Source: Enterobacter sp. Ag1
Lineage (GTDB): Bacteria; Pseudomonadota; Gammaproteobacteria; Enterobacterales; Enterobacteriaceae
DNA: 64,000 nucleotides
Direction of reading: 5' to 3'
NCBI GenBank assembly: GCA_000277545.1
Contig: AKXM01000016.1
Location: forward strand, 220,928 to 284,927
Below the pieces are notes generated by a model. That model searched no databases. It saw only the letters and a list, made by a program, of their open reading frames with translations, and was not told the origin of the DNA. The translations under genes and the position numbers were made by a program. This document shows, one piece after another, positions 42,088 to 50,570 of the stretch (positions within the stretch are counted from its first letter, which is position 1; each line of letters opens with the position of its first letter).

Positions 42088-43644
42088 TTACCATGTGAAA
42101 GTTAGGTCATTAGCGTAACGTGGCGGGTTGTGAAGCACTGCGTATCTCGTTGCATCCCAGTCGTGATCTTCCTGGGTGGTATCAACGTCATCAGGCTTCT
42201 TGTCGTCACGAACCAGTACCGGTATGCGGCTTATCCATCCGCGACAGTGCTCCATGACATAGAATGCTGGTTTTTCCGGGATGCCTGATTCTGACCTCCT
42301 TCCCTCAATGACGGCCTCAAGCATGTCAGCAAAGACCGAAGCGCCGTTGACGCGGGAGCCAGGCTTTTTGTCAGCTGGCAACCACTTAACGCCCTGCGCT
42401 TCCATCTTCTGCGCGATTGATAGCTCGTTGTCGCCAGTGTTGAAAATGGCACCGTCAGCTGGTCCAGGGATAACCTTTTTGCAGATGCCGGGGATGATGT
42501 GCATCTGCCCCTTGCCCTGCACCTCTTCCGGCTCATCGACTTCCTCACCAGAGAGGCGCTTATCAATCCAGGCCACACCCTTAGCGACGTTAGTAGACGA
42601 CATATTAAGCCCCTTGTTCAGCTCGTCAGGCGGGCAGCCGTACCACTCACCGATAAGAATCAGGGAGCCAGCCGGAGGGCAGAAAGCCCGCCCATCGGGA
42701 AGCGTTGCCGACGTTCCGTCAGAGCGAGCCCACCACAGGTTAGAGAAAGGCTTCGACTCACCCCAGTCATGGGAGCGGTCAACAGTCCAACTGTCAGGGA
42801 TAGTGAATGGCTTGATGACATGCAGAGATTCATTCCACAGGTGGTCAAAGCGGCCTCCGCTGGTTACATCCCAGGAGCCATCTACCCATGCCTTGCGTCG
42901 GTTAGGGTCTTTGATAGCCATCAGGGTTGCGATGTACTGCGGGTCGAGATAAGGGTTCTCTTTGAACGAGCCGTGAATTGCAACGCGGGTGAGCGTCACA
43001 TCCTCTTCGCGCTCCGTTTGAGGGTTAAACACCTGCTGGGTTTCGCGGATTATGGTTCCGCGAGGCGCTGGCTCAATGAACCTCTTCTTCACCCATGTAT
43101 GGCCAATGCCAAAAGGGCTAGTCGTACTGAAGGTTTCCAGCGGGATTGGCTTCAGCAGTGAACCATCGGCTAACGGGTAATCTTCCGGCCTGAATGACGA
43201 TCGACGGCAGGAGAACATCATTTCGTAGAACTCGGCTGACTGCTGCTTTGTCAGCTCGTTAAAGCCGATGAAGGGGAATTCCTGGCCGTGATAGTCCCAA
43301 TAGTCACCCTCTTCTTTGCCGAAACGGAAGAGCAGCTCTTCTCCAGTTGGCCACACCCAGCGCAGTTCTGATGCCGAGGCGAGGTAGCGAGCGCCATCGT
43401 TAAATAGCCGGTACATACGCTTTGACTGGGTGATGATGTCGGTGAGGTTTTTATACTCGGTATCGAATATCACCCCGCGCCAGAAAGAACCGTAACCAAG
43501 GCCAACCAGACGACGAAAGCGGGCTAACTGTGCCGCCGTCTTTCCTGGGCCTCGTGTTCCCTCGTAAAGTATCTCGTTACAAGGGCAGCTCAGAGAGAGC
43601 GATTGCGAGCCAGGTAGCGGCTTCCATACTGCTTTGTATGTCAT
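42088..43644 (-). CDS. Terminase large subunit
   Basis: A 518-residue motor. The ATPase Walker A-like site is near residues 26-36 (LYEGTRGPGKTAAQLA), the strand FIGFNELTKQQ gives the Walker B region, and the nuclease half has DRSHDWGESKPF and a late DDVDTTQEDHDWDATRYAVLH. Packaging type (cos or pac) cannot be read from this alone; the small subunit family suggests headful. Confidence 0.9.
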   Translation of the reverse strand: MTYKAVWKPLPGSQSLSLSCPCNEILYEGTRGPGKTAAQLARFRRLVGLGYGSFWRGVIFDTEYKNLTDIITQSKRMYRLFNDGARYLASASELRWVWPTGEELLFRFGKEEGDYWDYHGQEFPFIGFNELTKQQSAEFYEMMFSCRRSSFRPEDYPLADGSLLKPIPLETFSTTSPFGIGHTWVKKRFIEPAPRGTIIRETQQVFNPQTEREEDVTLTRVAIHGSFKENPYLDPQYIATLMAIKDPNRRKAWVDGSWDVTSGGRFDHLWNESLHVIKPFTIPDSWTVDRSHDWGESKPFSNLWWARSDGTSATLPDGRAFCPPAGSLILIGEWYGCPPDELNKGLNMSSTNVAKGVAWIDKRLSGEEVDEPEEVQGKGQMHIIPGICKKVIPGPADGAIFNTGDNELSIAQKMEAQGVKWLPADKKPGSRVNGASVFADMLEAVIEGRRSESGIPEKPAFYVMEHCRGWISRIPVLVRDDKKPDDVDTTQEDHDWDATRYAVLHNPPRYANDLTFTW

Positions 43645-44210
43645 CCACCTAAAACCTCGCTCTGTTGATGCTGCGCCGCTTTCTCCCAGTCGTCTACGCT
43701 GTCGCAGGACGGAACCGGCATGATGTTGTGAGTGGCTGTCACCCTCTGCTCTACCTGCTCTTTGAAAGCCTGGACAGAAACGTGCTTACCGAGCAGCTCA
43801 AGGTTCTTCACCTTATCCGGCCACTTAATCTTCTTCAGCAAAGCAGCCGTGCTGCCCTCTGATGCCATCTCCATTACATCCATGCCTGATAGAGTGGTTC
43901 GCCAGACCTTTGGCCAGTCCTTTACCGGCTTTAGCTCACCGGTTGACATGAGGATGTCTAGCACGTCCATCTGGTCAATTTCGGTAAGCCGCCGGAGGAC
44001 GTATGCAGCGTCGATACCTACCAATTCACAGCGTTGCGACTTCAGTTCAGCGATGCGATCCTGAATGTCTGGTTTTGTGAGGTTCTCACTGCCAATCTTA
44101 CGGGCGGTGTTTTCGCTGTACCCCGCCCGAATAGCCGCCTGTGTGGCGTTTAAATCGATGAGGTACTCGCGACAGAACATTTCTTGTTTGTCGGTGAGTG
44201 CCATATTCAT
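43641..44210 (-). CDS. Terminase small subunit
   Basis: A 189-residue protein: LTDKQEMFCREYLIDLNATQAAIRAGYSENTARKIGSENLTKPDIQDRIAELK is the helix-turn-helix of the Terminase_2 family. Start is ATG 44210 or the ATG two codons on. Overlaps the large subunit start by ATGA. A divergent gene starts 20 bases away. Confidence 0.88.
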   Translation of the reverse strand: MNMALTDKQEMFCREYLIDLNATQAAIRAGYSENTARKIGSENLTKPDIQDRIAELKSQRCELVGIDAAYVLRRLTEIDQMDVLDILMSTGELKPVKDWPKVWRTTLSGMDVMEMASEGSTAALLKKIKWPDKVKNLELLGKHVSVQAFKEQVEQRVTATHNIMPVPSCDSVDDWEKAAQHQQSEVLGG

Positions 44211-44229
44211 AATCTCAAGAGGTTAGTTT

Positions 44230-44712
44230 GTGTCTATTTACTATCATTTTCATGCCATACCATTAGAGGTAGGTAGCATTATCCTTCCTGGGAACTGGGG
44301 AAGAATGCTTGAAACATACACAACAGCGGATATTAATTATGTTCTTGCAAGAGAACAGACATACGAGATGGTTAGGATTCAATCTTTTAGCCATCTCCCT
44401 AGTCGGCTAAATTGCGTGTTCCTTTTCGAAGATATCGATAGTGCAATAAACTCCTATCACCATTTTCAACGGTGTTTACTGTCAGAAATCGAACTTGTTG
44501 ACTCATCGCAGCCAATACATAAAGGTGATATGGGGCTAGCGGATTCGCCTAATCCGCCATCTCCATACAAAAAAGCAATTGAAGAACGAGCTCAAGGGTT
44601 CTGGTCAGGTAATAATATTACTGGATCTGTAATGGAAGTTATCACTTCATCACCAGTAAGAATCGTCAGGACGTTGCATAAATCTCACTTCCATATGCTT
44701 GGATTAGCTTAA
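44230..44712 (+). CDS. Unknown protein with ADP-ribosyltransferase-like opening (DUF2441-like)
   Basis: A 160-residue protein starting at GTG with AGAGG seven bases upstream. It reads SIYYHFHAIPLEVGSIILPGNWGRMLETY...LAREQTYEMVRIQSFSHLPSRLNCVFLFEDIDSA. The H.....L..G..I.PG.WG start and the SRLNCVFLFED strand look like small ADP-ribosyltransferase-like or DUF2441 proteins; this is by eye only. Its start lies 20 bases from the divergent terminase start, so its promoter must overlap terminase coding sequence. Confidence 0.6.
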   Translation: MSIYYHFHAIPLEVGSIILPGNWGRMLETYTTADINYVLAREQTYEMVRIQSFSHLPSRLNCVFLFEDIDSAINSYHHFQRCLLSEIELVDSSQPIHKGDMGLADSPNPPSPYKKAIEERAQGFWSGNNITGSVMEVITSSPVRIVRTLHKSHFHMLGLA

Positions 44713-44736
44713 TTGCGATATGAGAAAAGAAGCTAA

Positions 44737-45009
44737 CTAATCAGGTTTAGTTGTGGCGTCCACCTCTACTGGTACAAAGTGGAACTTCTCCACGCTATCC
44801 GGACGAAAGTAACGCCACTCGCCTGTATCGGTCGCCAGCGCGACGAATCTGTTAATGAATTCGGGCTGGCTACGCTTCATCAGGCCGGTGAAGGTCTATT
44901 TGGATATGGTGGTGATCGTGATTTTGTAGGTGTCGGACACTGTGTTTAACCTCACAATTTCATCGTAAGCTGTCGGCACCGGCGTTGATTTTAATTGTTT
45001 AATAACCAT
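44737..45009 (-). pseudogene. Small phage gene broken by an in-frame TAG
   Basis: The frame reads MVIKQLKSTPVPTAYDEIVR, LNTVSDTYKITITTISK, stop (TAG at 44896-44898), then TFTGLMKRSQPEFINRFVAL, ATDTGEWRYFRPDSVEKFHF and VPVEVDATTKPD, stop. The second half is coherent protein sequence, so a full 90-residue gene has probably lost one codon to a point change. It lies at the end of the lysis region. Role unknown. Confidence 0.65.
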
Positions 45010-45076
45010 ATCTAAAAACGTCGTGCGCCAGGCTCCGCGGCTTAACCTTTACTTAAATTTTTGTTAAGGACTACAC

Positions 45077-45361
45077 ATGAGTAACCAAACAACTAACACC
45101 TATAATTTGCTTGTATTTGGTTCTGAAGGAAATAAGCCTCTTATTTCCCTGGTATCTCAAACGCCTTTTGGCCCAATCTCCCGCGGCGACTCGATCAACG
45201 TTCAAGATCTTCGTGGCGATGACAGGGAATCAATTTGCACAACTTCTGGTGACTACGCCAATGTTACAAACGTCCAGCACCGGATAACACAAGGACCTGG
45301 CGGGGATATCCAGCACATTACTAAAATTGTGCTCGATAGCAGCAACCAAGCTTTCGAGTAG
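45077..45361 (+). CDS. Unknown 94-residue protein against the lysis genes
   Basis: MSNQTTNTYNLLVFGSEGNKPLISLVSQTPFGPISRGDSINVQDLRG...: soluble, beta-rich, AAGGA upstream of the ATG. It stands alone on the plus strand between terminase and Rz. A moron of unknown role. Confidence 0.55.
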   Translation: MSNQTTNTYNLLVFGSEGNKPLISLVSQTPFGPISRGDSINVQDLRGDDRESICTTSGDYANVTNVQHRITQGPGGDIQHITKIVLDSSNQAFE

Positions 45362-45392
45362 TTAATAATCATAAGCATCCTGGCTGCTTAGA

Positions 45393-45830
45393 TTACTTAC
45401 TACATTGCGTTGTGATGTAGTCCTGCAGATAGCCGACCTGTTTCGTCACTGTTTCGATTCGCTGTCTGAGAGTAAAATAATCCCGTTCAGCGGAATCAGT
45501 AGGTCGGGCGGTGGAAGCATCGCCCAAGCTGCCGGCTGTGGTGGTGTTATTTGTGCAGGTAGCGTTGAGCTGCAGCCGCTTACGGCCAGCAACGACATCG
45601 CTATGCAAACGCTCAATGGTTTCTTTTGCATCCGCAAGCTCTACTGTGTATTTGGCATCAAGTGCGGCAACGTCACGCTGTCGTACCTGCATATCGGTGA
45701 TAGTGGCGAGTGCTTTATCACGCTGCTCTTTGTATGCAATAGCGGTAGAGCGGTAGTGATCGACAGTCCAACTCAGCGAGAAGAAAATTGCAGCGACGGC
45801 CACCCAGATAATTATCTTTGCGCGGCTCAT
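45393..45830 (-). CDS. Rz: Rz, inner-membrane spanin
   Basis: A 145-residue type II membrane protein: one N-terminal helix (residues 5-22, [19 protein letters not shown]), then a coiled-coil periplasmic domain ending DYITTQCSK. It joins Rz1 to fuse inner and outer membranes in the last step of lysis. Rz1 is encoded inside it in another frame. Confidence 0.9.
   Translation of the reverse strand: MSRAKIIIWVAVAAIFFSLSWTVDHYRSTAIAYKEQRDKALATITDMQVRQRDVAALDAKYTVELADAKETIERLHSDVVAGRKRLQLNATCTNNTTTAGSLGDASTARPTDSAERDYFTLRQRIETVTKQVGYLQDYITTQCSK
45446..45631 (-). CDS. Rz1: Rz1, outer-membrane spanin lipoprotein
   Basis: A 61-residue lipoprotein embedded in Rz in a shifted frame: [20 protein letters not shown] with lipobox, then the short proline-rich [20 protein letters not shown] typical of Rz1. 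It partners Rz. The start ATG at 45631 is the best of the available codons. Confidence 0.88.
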   Translation of the reverse strand: MQKKPLSVCIAMSLLAVSGCSSTLPAQITPPQPAAWAMLPPPDLLIPLNGIILLSDSESKQ

Positions 45831-46267
45831 GGCAAAAACAGAGAGCGCTCTGCCTCACGGCGACGGGTCAGCCCTGCCAGAGCCTTACCACCAGCTTTAT
45901 TCCAGCGAGGGAATTCATCGGCAGCGCCGCGATAGTCGCCTGTATTCAGCTTTTTCAACAGAGTCGATGTCGACAGAGGACGAGCGCCGAGGTTGTATGT
46001 GAAGGACACCAGAGCATCAAATTGACCCTGAGTCAGCTTTACCTTAACCAGTTTCGACACGTCATTCTCGTAGCTAACCAGTCCAGTTTTCAGCAGGCGC
46101 TCAGCAACATCCTGACTGATGGTCATTCCGGCTTTTACCGGCTTACCATCTACTGTATTCGTCCAGCCGTAACCGATAGTCCAGACGCCAACGCTATCCT
46201 GGTATGCGGTCAGGCGGCAGCCCTCGAATTGCTTAATCAGGGCAATGCCTTTCTCACTGGTTTGCAT
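45827..46267 (-). CDS. Endolysin (T4/P22-type lysozyme, GH24)
   Basis: A 146-residue muramidase. The catalytic triad is visible: Glu in [11 protein letters not shown], Asp in YQDSVGVW and Thr in WTIGYGW, with the C-terminal [14 protein letters not shown]. It has no signal or SAR anchor when started at ATG 46267, so it waits in the cytoplasm for the holin. A longer frame upstream includes a weak hydrophobic stretch, but it overlaps the holin gene and lacks a site. Confidence 0.9.
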   Translation of the reverse strand: MQTSEKGIALIKQFEGCRLTAYQDSVGVWTIGYGWTNTVDGKPVKAGMTISQDVAERLLKTGLVSYENDVSKLVKVKLTQGQFDALVSFTYNLGARPLSTSTLLKKLNTGDYRGAADEFPRWNKAGGKALAGLTRRREAERSLFLP

Positions 46268-46595
46268 CGCCGGTACCTGTGTTTGTTTTGTTTCCAATAA
46301 CCCTGCGAAGCAGGCCACCAAAGTAGTCAGTGCCGAGATATCCAATGAATACGCTGGCGATGTAGCCGAGGTCAGTTTTCAAACCTACAAAATCCAACAG
46401 GTCGCGGACGAACCAGGCGATCATCGCGCACATGATGGCGTCGATTACCGTTCGCCAGAATTTGCCGCCGTTGTAACGGCCTCGCAGATAAGCCATCGTT
46501 GCCGCCAGCAGAGCGCCAATGCCCTGCTCTTTAACTGACATCAGCCACAGGAATAGTTGAGCCCAGATATCGGGTTGTTTGTCAGGCATACGCAT
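46254..46595 (-). CDS. S: Lambda S-type holin with dual start
   Basis: A 113-residue class I holin. It begins [17 protein letters not shown] with a strong GGAGGTGA site; the two ATGs at 46595 and 46589 are the lambda-type dual start, in which the longer product has an extra positive charge (here Arg) and acts as antiholin. Three membrane helices follow, including [23 protein letters not shown], which is close to lambda S. It overlaps the lysozyme start by 14 bases. Confidence 0.92.
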   Translation of the reverse strand: MRMPDKQPDIWAQLFLWLMSVKEQGIGALLAATMAYLRGRYNGGKFWRTVIDAIMCAMIAWFVRDLLDFVGLKTDLGYIASVFIGYLGTDYFGGLLRRVIGNKTNTGTGDANQ

Positions 46596-46692
46596 ATCTC
46601 TCACCTCCCGCTTACGGGCTGTGCTGTGTGTTATTGAAGGGAAAAGTGAATGCGCAGATAGCGCTAAGTGTTTTTGGTTTGCGCTCACCCCG

Positions 46693-47118
46693 TTACCGCG
46701 ATGCGCTACGAAAGAATGAGGGTGTTCCGGGATTTGGGATGAGCACAAACAAAAAAGCTGCCCTGGGGGCAGCCTTGGAGGTATCGAGTTGGCTGGATAA
46801 CTTCAGCTTGCCTCTTATTTCAGCGTTATTTTCTTTCTGGCGATCTAGTTCGCTTTTGAGCTTTTCAATCTCTTTCCCGTTGTTATCAATATCACGCTGC
46901 TGACTTTTGATAATTTCTGCTTGGGACGCCTGAACTTCTCTCGATGATTGCAGTGACCTGTTCATCTCATCAACTTGGTTTACCAAGCGACTTCCGAAAA
47001 ATCCAACAACCGAAATGGTAATGCCCACCAAAAAAAGCAGGGCCCACACGAGATTTTTTGATGGGGTTGGTTGAGCGTCTTCTATAGGTTTCTCCTTATG
47101 CCAGTTAGTGTTACCCAA
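46693..47118 (-). CDS. Membrane protein with coiled coil before the holin
   Basis: Up to 141 residues: one membrane helix ([21 protein letters not shown], about residues 22-42), then a coiled coil of about 50 residues ([33 protein letters not shown]). The last 30 residues read through the hairpin at 46751 and are likely a chance continuation. The start is unclear: no ATG with a site; TTG 47118 is the frame limit. It is the first gene after pR'. Role unknown. Confidence 0.5.
   Translation of the reverse strand: MGNTNWHKEKPIEDAQPTPSKNLVWALLFLVGITISVVGFFGSRLVNQVDEMNRSLQSSREVQASQAEIIKSQQRDIDNNGKEIEKLKSELDRQKENNAEIRGKLKLSSQLDTSKAAPRAAFLFVLIPNPGTPSFFRSASR
46751..46776 (-). terminator. Hairpin upstream of the holin
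   Basis: GCTGCCC, CCA, GGGCAGC and six T on the minus strand. It lies before the holin and would need Q to be passed. Confidence 0.8.
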
Positions 47119-47502
47119 CGTCTGCGCAGATCGTTAGATTCGATAACATTGTAACTGGATAAGGATAAGAAAAGCTTGAGGATTATAGGAATAATCAGAT
47201 TGATTGATTATTTAACGAGCGAACACATCCACACGCCCCAAACTGGGACAACCAAAAAGGCCATAAGATAGGTAACTTTTGCTTGAATGTTTTGCATTAC
47301 GCTTCCTTAGCAGTCCGATAAGTTCTGTCTGCATATCCAACCTAACCAATGTAGATATGAATGACAAGTACTTCGCGCTAATTTCAATTTATGGTGTTAC
47401 AGAGTAGTTGTTGGCGGAAGATGATACTCACAAGACTATCAACATTCAACAAGTACCATCAAAGAACCGGTACAACATACGCAGAAACCAAGATGAATCA
47501 AC

Positions 47503-47533
47503 AAAAAGCCCCGAGCTATTAACCCGGGGCTTT
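47503..47533 (-). terminator. tR'-type terminator after the late promoter
   Basis: AAAGCCCCG, a long loop, CGGGGCTTT and a T-run on the minus strand, about 70-95 bases after the predicted start of pR'. It is positioned as the lambda tR' that Q overcomes. The remainder of 47119-47502 contains no supported gene. Confidence 0.85.
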
Positions 47534-47605
47534 CTGTAAATCATCTATTTTCAATTTTTCGCCACCGCAGAAACTTAAGAGTCACTAACGGCAGCTTACA
47601 TACTT

Positions 47606-47635
47606 ATTATGGGTAAATGGGTAAAGCAAAGTCAA
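47606..47635 (-). promoter_or_regulatory. Late promoter pR'
   Basis: On the minus strand TTGACT (47635-47630), an 18-base spacer, and CATAAT (47611-47606), immediately after the Q gene and before the tR'-type hairpin. This is the standard place for the single late promoter that Q acts on. Confidence 0.8.
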
Positions 47636-47641
47636 GAACTT

Positions 47642-48133
47642 TCATGCAACATGCTTAACTTTATCTACACGTTTGCGGTTTTTAAATGCAGATTGAAGCG
47701 GAAAGTAAAGCATAAACAGGCTGGCATTGATGATTTGAGAAACCTCTTTCCTGCAAGTTTCCTCAGACGGCTTTCGCCACCCCTCGCCAAGCCTTCCCTT
47801 GTCGATTTTGCGGGGCTTTGCGGTCTTGTGGTAGTAGGATGCAATTGCTCGCTTAGAAGAACCGTGGGCGTAATAGCTGATGAGAATACCCAATGCCTTT
47901 GTGTCAATGCACATGACTGAATCTACGACCTGAGAAATCAACATTCCGTCATCATCATTGCACATTGGCCTTGTCATCACCCGGGAGGGTTCAACGCTTT
48001 CCATCCACTGAGCGATCATGCTGCTCATGCGCTTTTCAAGCCTGCCGGTATAGACCCAAGCACCCCACAGCTCCAGCCAACCATTTATCCAGTCCTGCTG
48101 GTCTTTAGTCAGGTTTAGCTCTCTTACGCTCAT
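47642..48133 (-). CDS. Q: Late antiterminator Q-like protein (DUF1133 type)
   Basis: A 163-residue basic protein (MSVRELNLTKDQQDWINGWLELWGAWVYTGRLEKRMSSMIAQ..., then SVMCIDTKALGILISYYAHGSSKRAIASYYHK). The sequence is that of the DUF1133/Q family encoded directly before pR' in many lambdoid phages, with a C-terminal helix-turn-helix-like SKRAIASYYHK. It overlaps the upstream gene as ATGA. Confidence 0.82.
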   Translation of the reverse strand: MSVRELNLTKDQQDWINGWLELWGAWVYTGRLEKRMSSMIAQWMESVEPSRVMTRPMCNDDDGMLISQVVDSVMCIDTKALGILISYYAHGSSKRAIASYYHKTAKPRKIDKGRLGEGWRKPSEETCRKEVSQIINASLFMLYFPLQSAFKNRKRVDKVKHVA

Positions 48134-48306
48134 GCGACCTCCGGATCAGGTTTGTTATCACCCAGCCGATTAATCACCTCACGACGCATCGACTCCAGCC
48201 GCTGCCTGGTTTCGTCGCTGCACTTCAGTGCTTCGTCTAACGTCTGAAGCATCTCTCTGTCTTTCTGTCTCTGTTGAGCCAGAGCTATGTTGGTTACGCT
48301 GCACAT
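48130..48306 (-). CDS. 58-residue protein coupled to Q
   Basis: MCSVTNIALAQQRQKDREML, then QTLDEALKCSDETRQRLESM and RREVINRLGDNKPDPEVA: a single charged helix. It ends with an ATGA overlap onto Q and begins 12 bases inside the HNH gene. Unknown, but the tight packing supports it. Confidence 0.65.
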   Translation of the reverse strand: MCSVTNIALAQQRQKDREMLQTLDEALKCSDETRQRLESMRREVINRLGDNKPDPEVA

Positions 48307-48941
48307 GAGTCCTCCGACTTTTTAGGGCCCTGATACTCGCCATACTGAGGGATTCTAGGGCTGGCTTTTTTTCCACGATGTGTGGCTTTCTCACCAAACA
48401 GAGCCTGTTCAACTGAGAGGCCCTTTTTTAAGCGCAAAACTATCGTGTTCCCCGCAACGAGAACCCCAGAATCCCTTGCCCATTCTGTTGCTGTCTTTGT
48501 CTCGCCTTTGTATGTAATTGAATGCCGTCTTTTTACTGTGTGCTGAGGAATATGTACTCGCGCACGCATGACATTACATGCCCTGCACAACACTCTTAAG
48601 TTGCTTGGCTGGTTGTTATCAACAGAGTCATCCTTGTGATCTATATGCACGGTTTTCCAATCAACTTGCTTCAGGCAAAGCTCACATGCTGGCAGGGATT
48701 CTCCGTATTTTTCGTACATAACCATGCGGTGTTCATAAACAAACCCGTTTGCCATAGACAGTGGGTGTTCAGGAAGGTGGATCATTTGGTATCCCTTGGA
48801 ATTTTTAGTTCGCTCCTGCCGCTTCCCTACTTTGGTAGTCTCGTAAGTGCCATAGCGCATCATTCTGAAATAGTGCTTCTGGCAAACTTGCTGTGTGATG
48901 TAGTCGCTTTCACGATCACATCCTTCAACCTTGCATTTCAT
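48294..48941 (-). CDS. HNH homing endonuclease
   Basis: A 215-residue protein. An N-terminal zinc-knuckle (KCKVEGCDRESDYITQQVCQKH) precedes an HNH core (CELCLKQVDWKTVHIDHKDDSVDNNQPSNLRVLCRACN) and a C-terminal DNA-binding repeat (SITYKGETKTATEWARDSGV). Free-standing enzymes of this kind insert between nin and Q genes. It overlaps the NinG stop by ATGA and the next gene by 13 bases. Confidence 0.9.
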   Translation of the reverse strand: MKCKVEGCDRESDYITQQVCQKHYFRMMRYGTYETTKVGKRQERTKNSKGYQMIHLPEHPLSMANGFVYEHRMVMYEKYGESLPACELCLKQVDWKTVHIDHKDDSVDNNQPSNLRVLCRACNVMRARVHIPQHTVKRRHSITYKGETKTATEWARDSGVLVAGNTIVLRLKKGLSVEQALFGEKATHRGKKASPRIPQYGEYQGPKKSEDSCAA

Positions 48942-49579
48942 AACGATTGCTCCATTTTCTTTGTCAGCTCACGGCACTTCGCTCGATACTCATCGCGAAT
49001 ACGGATGAAATCATCCCGTCTGTAATGCGTCATTTCGTGTGGTCCGTTTAGCCAGTCGACCAAATCCTGACCGAAGCGTAGAACCAGCTCTTGCTCATAA
49101 CGCTGAGCTACCGTCGCCGCTTTTGCCCCGTGCTTTGCTGATCCGGCATTGCAGGATTTGCATTGGCGATACGCATTTTTTTCGACGAAGCGAAGCTCCG
49201 GGAATCCACCTACAGTTTTGAAATGACCGCAATCCCACTGGCCGCCGTGCAGGTCTGGAGGATTTGTTTCCCCGCAGCTGATACATGGCTGGCCATGGTC
49301 GCGTAATCGAATGAACTGGTTGAAGGCGTCTTGAGCTTGTTTCTTGAAGTAATTGTCAGGCTTGAGGGCTAACTTGCGGACTTTGAGTGACTGGCGTTCC
49401 TGCTGGGCTTCTTTCTTTCGATTTTTCTCCTGCTGCTGTATTCGTTTTTGTTTGGCTTCCGCTGCGAGTTTTGTGGCTAATTCGTCCCGGTGCTTTTCGC
49501 AGCACCACCATTCGTATAGGGTTAGCGGCTTGAAGCGCTTTTTGCATATCCTACACTTTCGAGCCTTTGGCACTTTCAT
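48938..49579 (-). CDS. ninG: NinG (Rap) recombination protein
   Basis: A 213-residue protein: KARKCRICKKRFKPLTLYEWWCCEKH zinc ribbon, a basic helical arm, then CISCGETNPPDLHGGQWDCGHFKTVGGFPELRF...QCKSCNAGSAK, the NinG endonuclease core. It resolves recombination intermediates in phage recombination. AAGGAGG precedes ATG 49579. Confidence 0.92.
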   Translation of the reverse strand: MKVPKARKCRICKKRFKPLTLYEWWCCEKHRDELATKLAAEAKQKRIQQQEKNRKKEAQQERQSLKVRKLALKPDNYFKKQAQDAFNQFIRLRDHGQPCISCGETNPPDLHGGQWDCGHFKTVGGFPELRFVEKNAYRQCKSCNAGSAKHGAKAATVAQRYEQELVLRFGQDLVDWLNGPHEMTHYRRDDFIRIRDEYRAKCRELTKKMEQSL

Positions 49580-49727
49580 CTGCGCCCCTCCTTGTGAATT
49601 CTTTACTGCACTGCCCGCACACATGCACTTCGTCATCATCAAGCACTCTTGCACAACCAGCGCATAGACCAGCGGCTGTGTTGCTGTTGCGTTCGTAGTC
49701 GGTTATTTGTTCCTCTGATAGCGTCAT
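49551..49727 (-). CDS. Small zinc-finger protein of the nin region
   Basis: A 58-residue protein: MTLSEEQITDYERNSNTAAG, then LCAGCARVLDDDEVHVCGQC, then SKEFTRR. Two CxxC pairs form a treble-clef or ribbon. ATG 49727 overlaps the upstream stop and has GAGG nine bases ahead; the end overlaps NinG by 29 bases. Confidence 0.75.
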   Translation of the reverse strand: MTLSEEQITDYERNSNTAAGLCAGCARVLDDDEVHVCGQCSKEFTRRGADESAKGSKV

Positions 49728-49924
49728 TGCCAGCACCTCTGCTGATATATTTTGTCTACTCTCGGCTCTGTCCTTCCCTCAGGCAGCAAAGCGAGCACAA
49801 CCCAATACCTGGGGTCTGCGCTGAGTGTCTTTTCGGTTTTAACGTTGCGGAGGGTGTAGCGGTGGATTAGTTCGTCTGCTTCTGCTGTTGTGAGGTCGTG
49901 GTGTCGAAACCATGTTTTGTGCAT
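49724..49924 (-). CDS. Small nin-region protein
   Basis: A 66-residue protein (MHKTWFRHHDLTTAEADELIHRYTLRNVKTEKTLSADPRYWVVLALLPEG...). A conserved type found between DUF1367 and NinG in many phages; function unknown. Coupled by ATGA to the next gene. Confidence 0.7.
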   Translation of the reverse strand: MHKTWFRHHDLTTAEADELIHRYTLRNVKTEKTLSADPRYWVVLALLPEGRTEPRVDKIYQQRCWQ

Positions 49925-49931
49925 GCTCTCC

Positions 49932-50381
49932 TCAGAAGTAGCTCTGTAGTTGATTGAGTATCTGCTGGTCTTTGGTACCGGCGAATACGTGTTTAATGGC
50001 GGCGTTAATCATCGACTTGTAACAGCGCTCGAACTCGTCAGCATCCATGTTGGCGTATGCCAGACTCTTGGCTTCCGTCCTGATATCACCGTTAAGCCGA
50101 ACCGTTTGCTCATAGAATCCGGCCAGGATGGTTAAGTCCTTCCTGAATCGGTCAAACTGAGTGGCTTCATCTGCGTTAGCGAGAGGTGTCCTTTCGGCGC
50201 TCCAGTGAGCGAAGCAGAAGTTGAAGAAGGCGAACATCTTTCGGTGAAATGCCGGTCGGCGGGTTAGCTTTATCTCGGCGGTGTAGGTTTCGCCGTTCTT
50301 GAATCGCTGGAGTCTTTCGATGTCTGTTTCATGTGCTGGAGAGAATACGCCGCCTGGGTGTTTAACCAGGTCGATTTGCAT
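49932..50381 (-). CDS. DUF1367-family protein
   Basis: A 149-residue protein: MQIDLVKHPGGVFSPAHETDIERLQRFKNGETYTAEIKLTRRPAFHRKMFAFFNFCFAHW is the DUF1367 signature, shared with E. coli prophage YbcN-type proteins. Nin-region recombination accessory of unknown activity. Confidence 0.85.
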   Translation of the reverse strand: MQIDLVKHPGGVFSPAHETDIERLQRFKNGETYTAEIKLTRRPAFHRKMFAFFNFCFAHWSAERTPLANADEATQFDRFRKDLTILAGFYEQTVRLNGDIRTEAKSLAYANMDADEFERCYKSMINAAIKHVFAGTKDQQILNQLQSYF

Positions 50382-50384
50382 TGA

Positions 50385-50570
50385 CTACCTTTTATTGAAT
50401 TTGCCTCTAAGCATCCTGTCTTGCTCTATAACTTTTCCTATTAGAGCGCATACAAATTCTATTTTTTGATCATTACTTGATGCTTCATAGAGCTGAGAAA
50501 GGTTAAACTCTGGCCTTTCAGCACTCATAATAATTTTAGATATTTCACTCGATAGATAGGGATAATTCAT
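50385..50570 (-). CDS. Unknown 61-residue protein
   Basis: MNYPYLSSEISKIIMSAERPEFNLSQLYEASSNDQKIEFVCALIGKVIEQ...: helical, soluble. GAGG six bases before ATG 50570. Its start codon overlaps, on the opposite strand, that of the gene at 50569. Confidence 0.55.
   Translation of the reverse strand: MNYPYLSSEISKIIMSAERPEFNLSQLYEASSNDQKIEFVCALIGKVIEQDRMLRGKFNKR

Noticed and set aside
42281..43161. Two overlapping plus-strand frames of more than 200 codons in terminase
   Set aside because: Shadows of the large terminase gene, with its codon-position bias reflected; no independent signals.
44230..44712. Firm call as an ADP-ribosyltransferase toxin
   Set aside because: The resemblance is limited to the first strand and one later strand, and the NAD-site residues cannot be placed without an alignment; kept as an inference.
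45405..46300. Plus-strand frames across the lysis genes
   Set aside because: Antisense to Rz and lysozyme; no known protein. In contrast the minus-strand Rz1 frame inside Rz is real because of its lipobox and proline-rich mature part.
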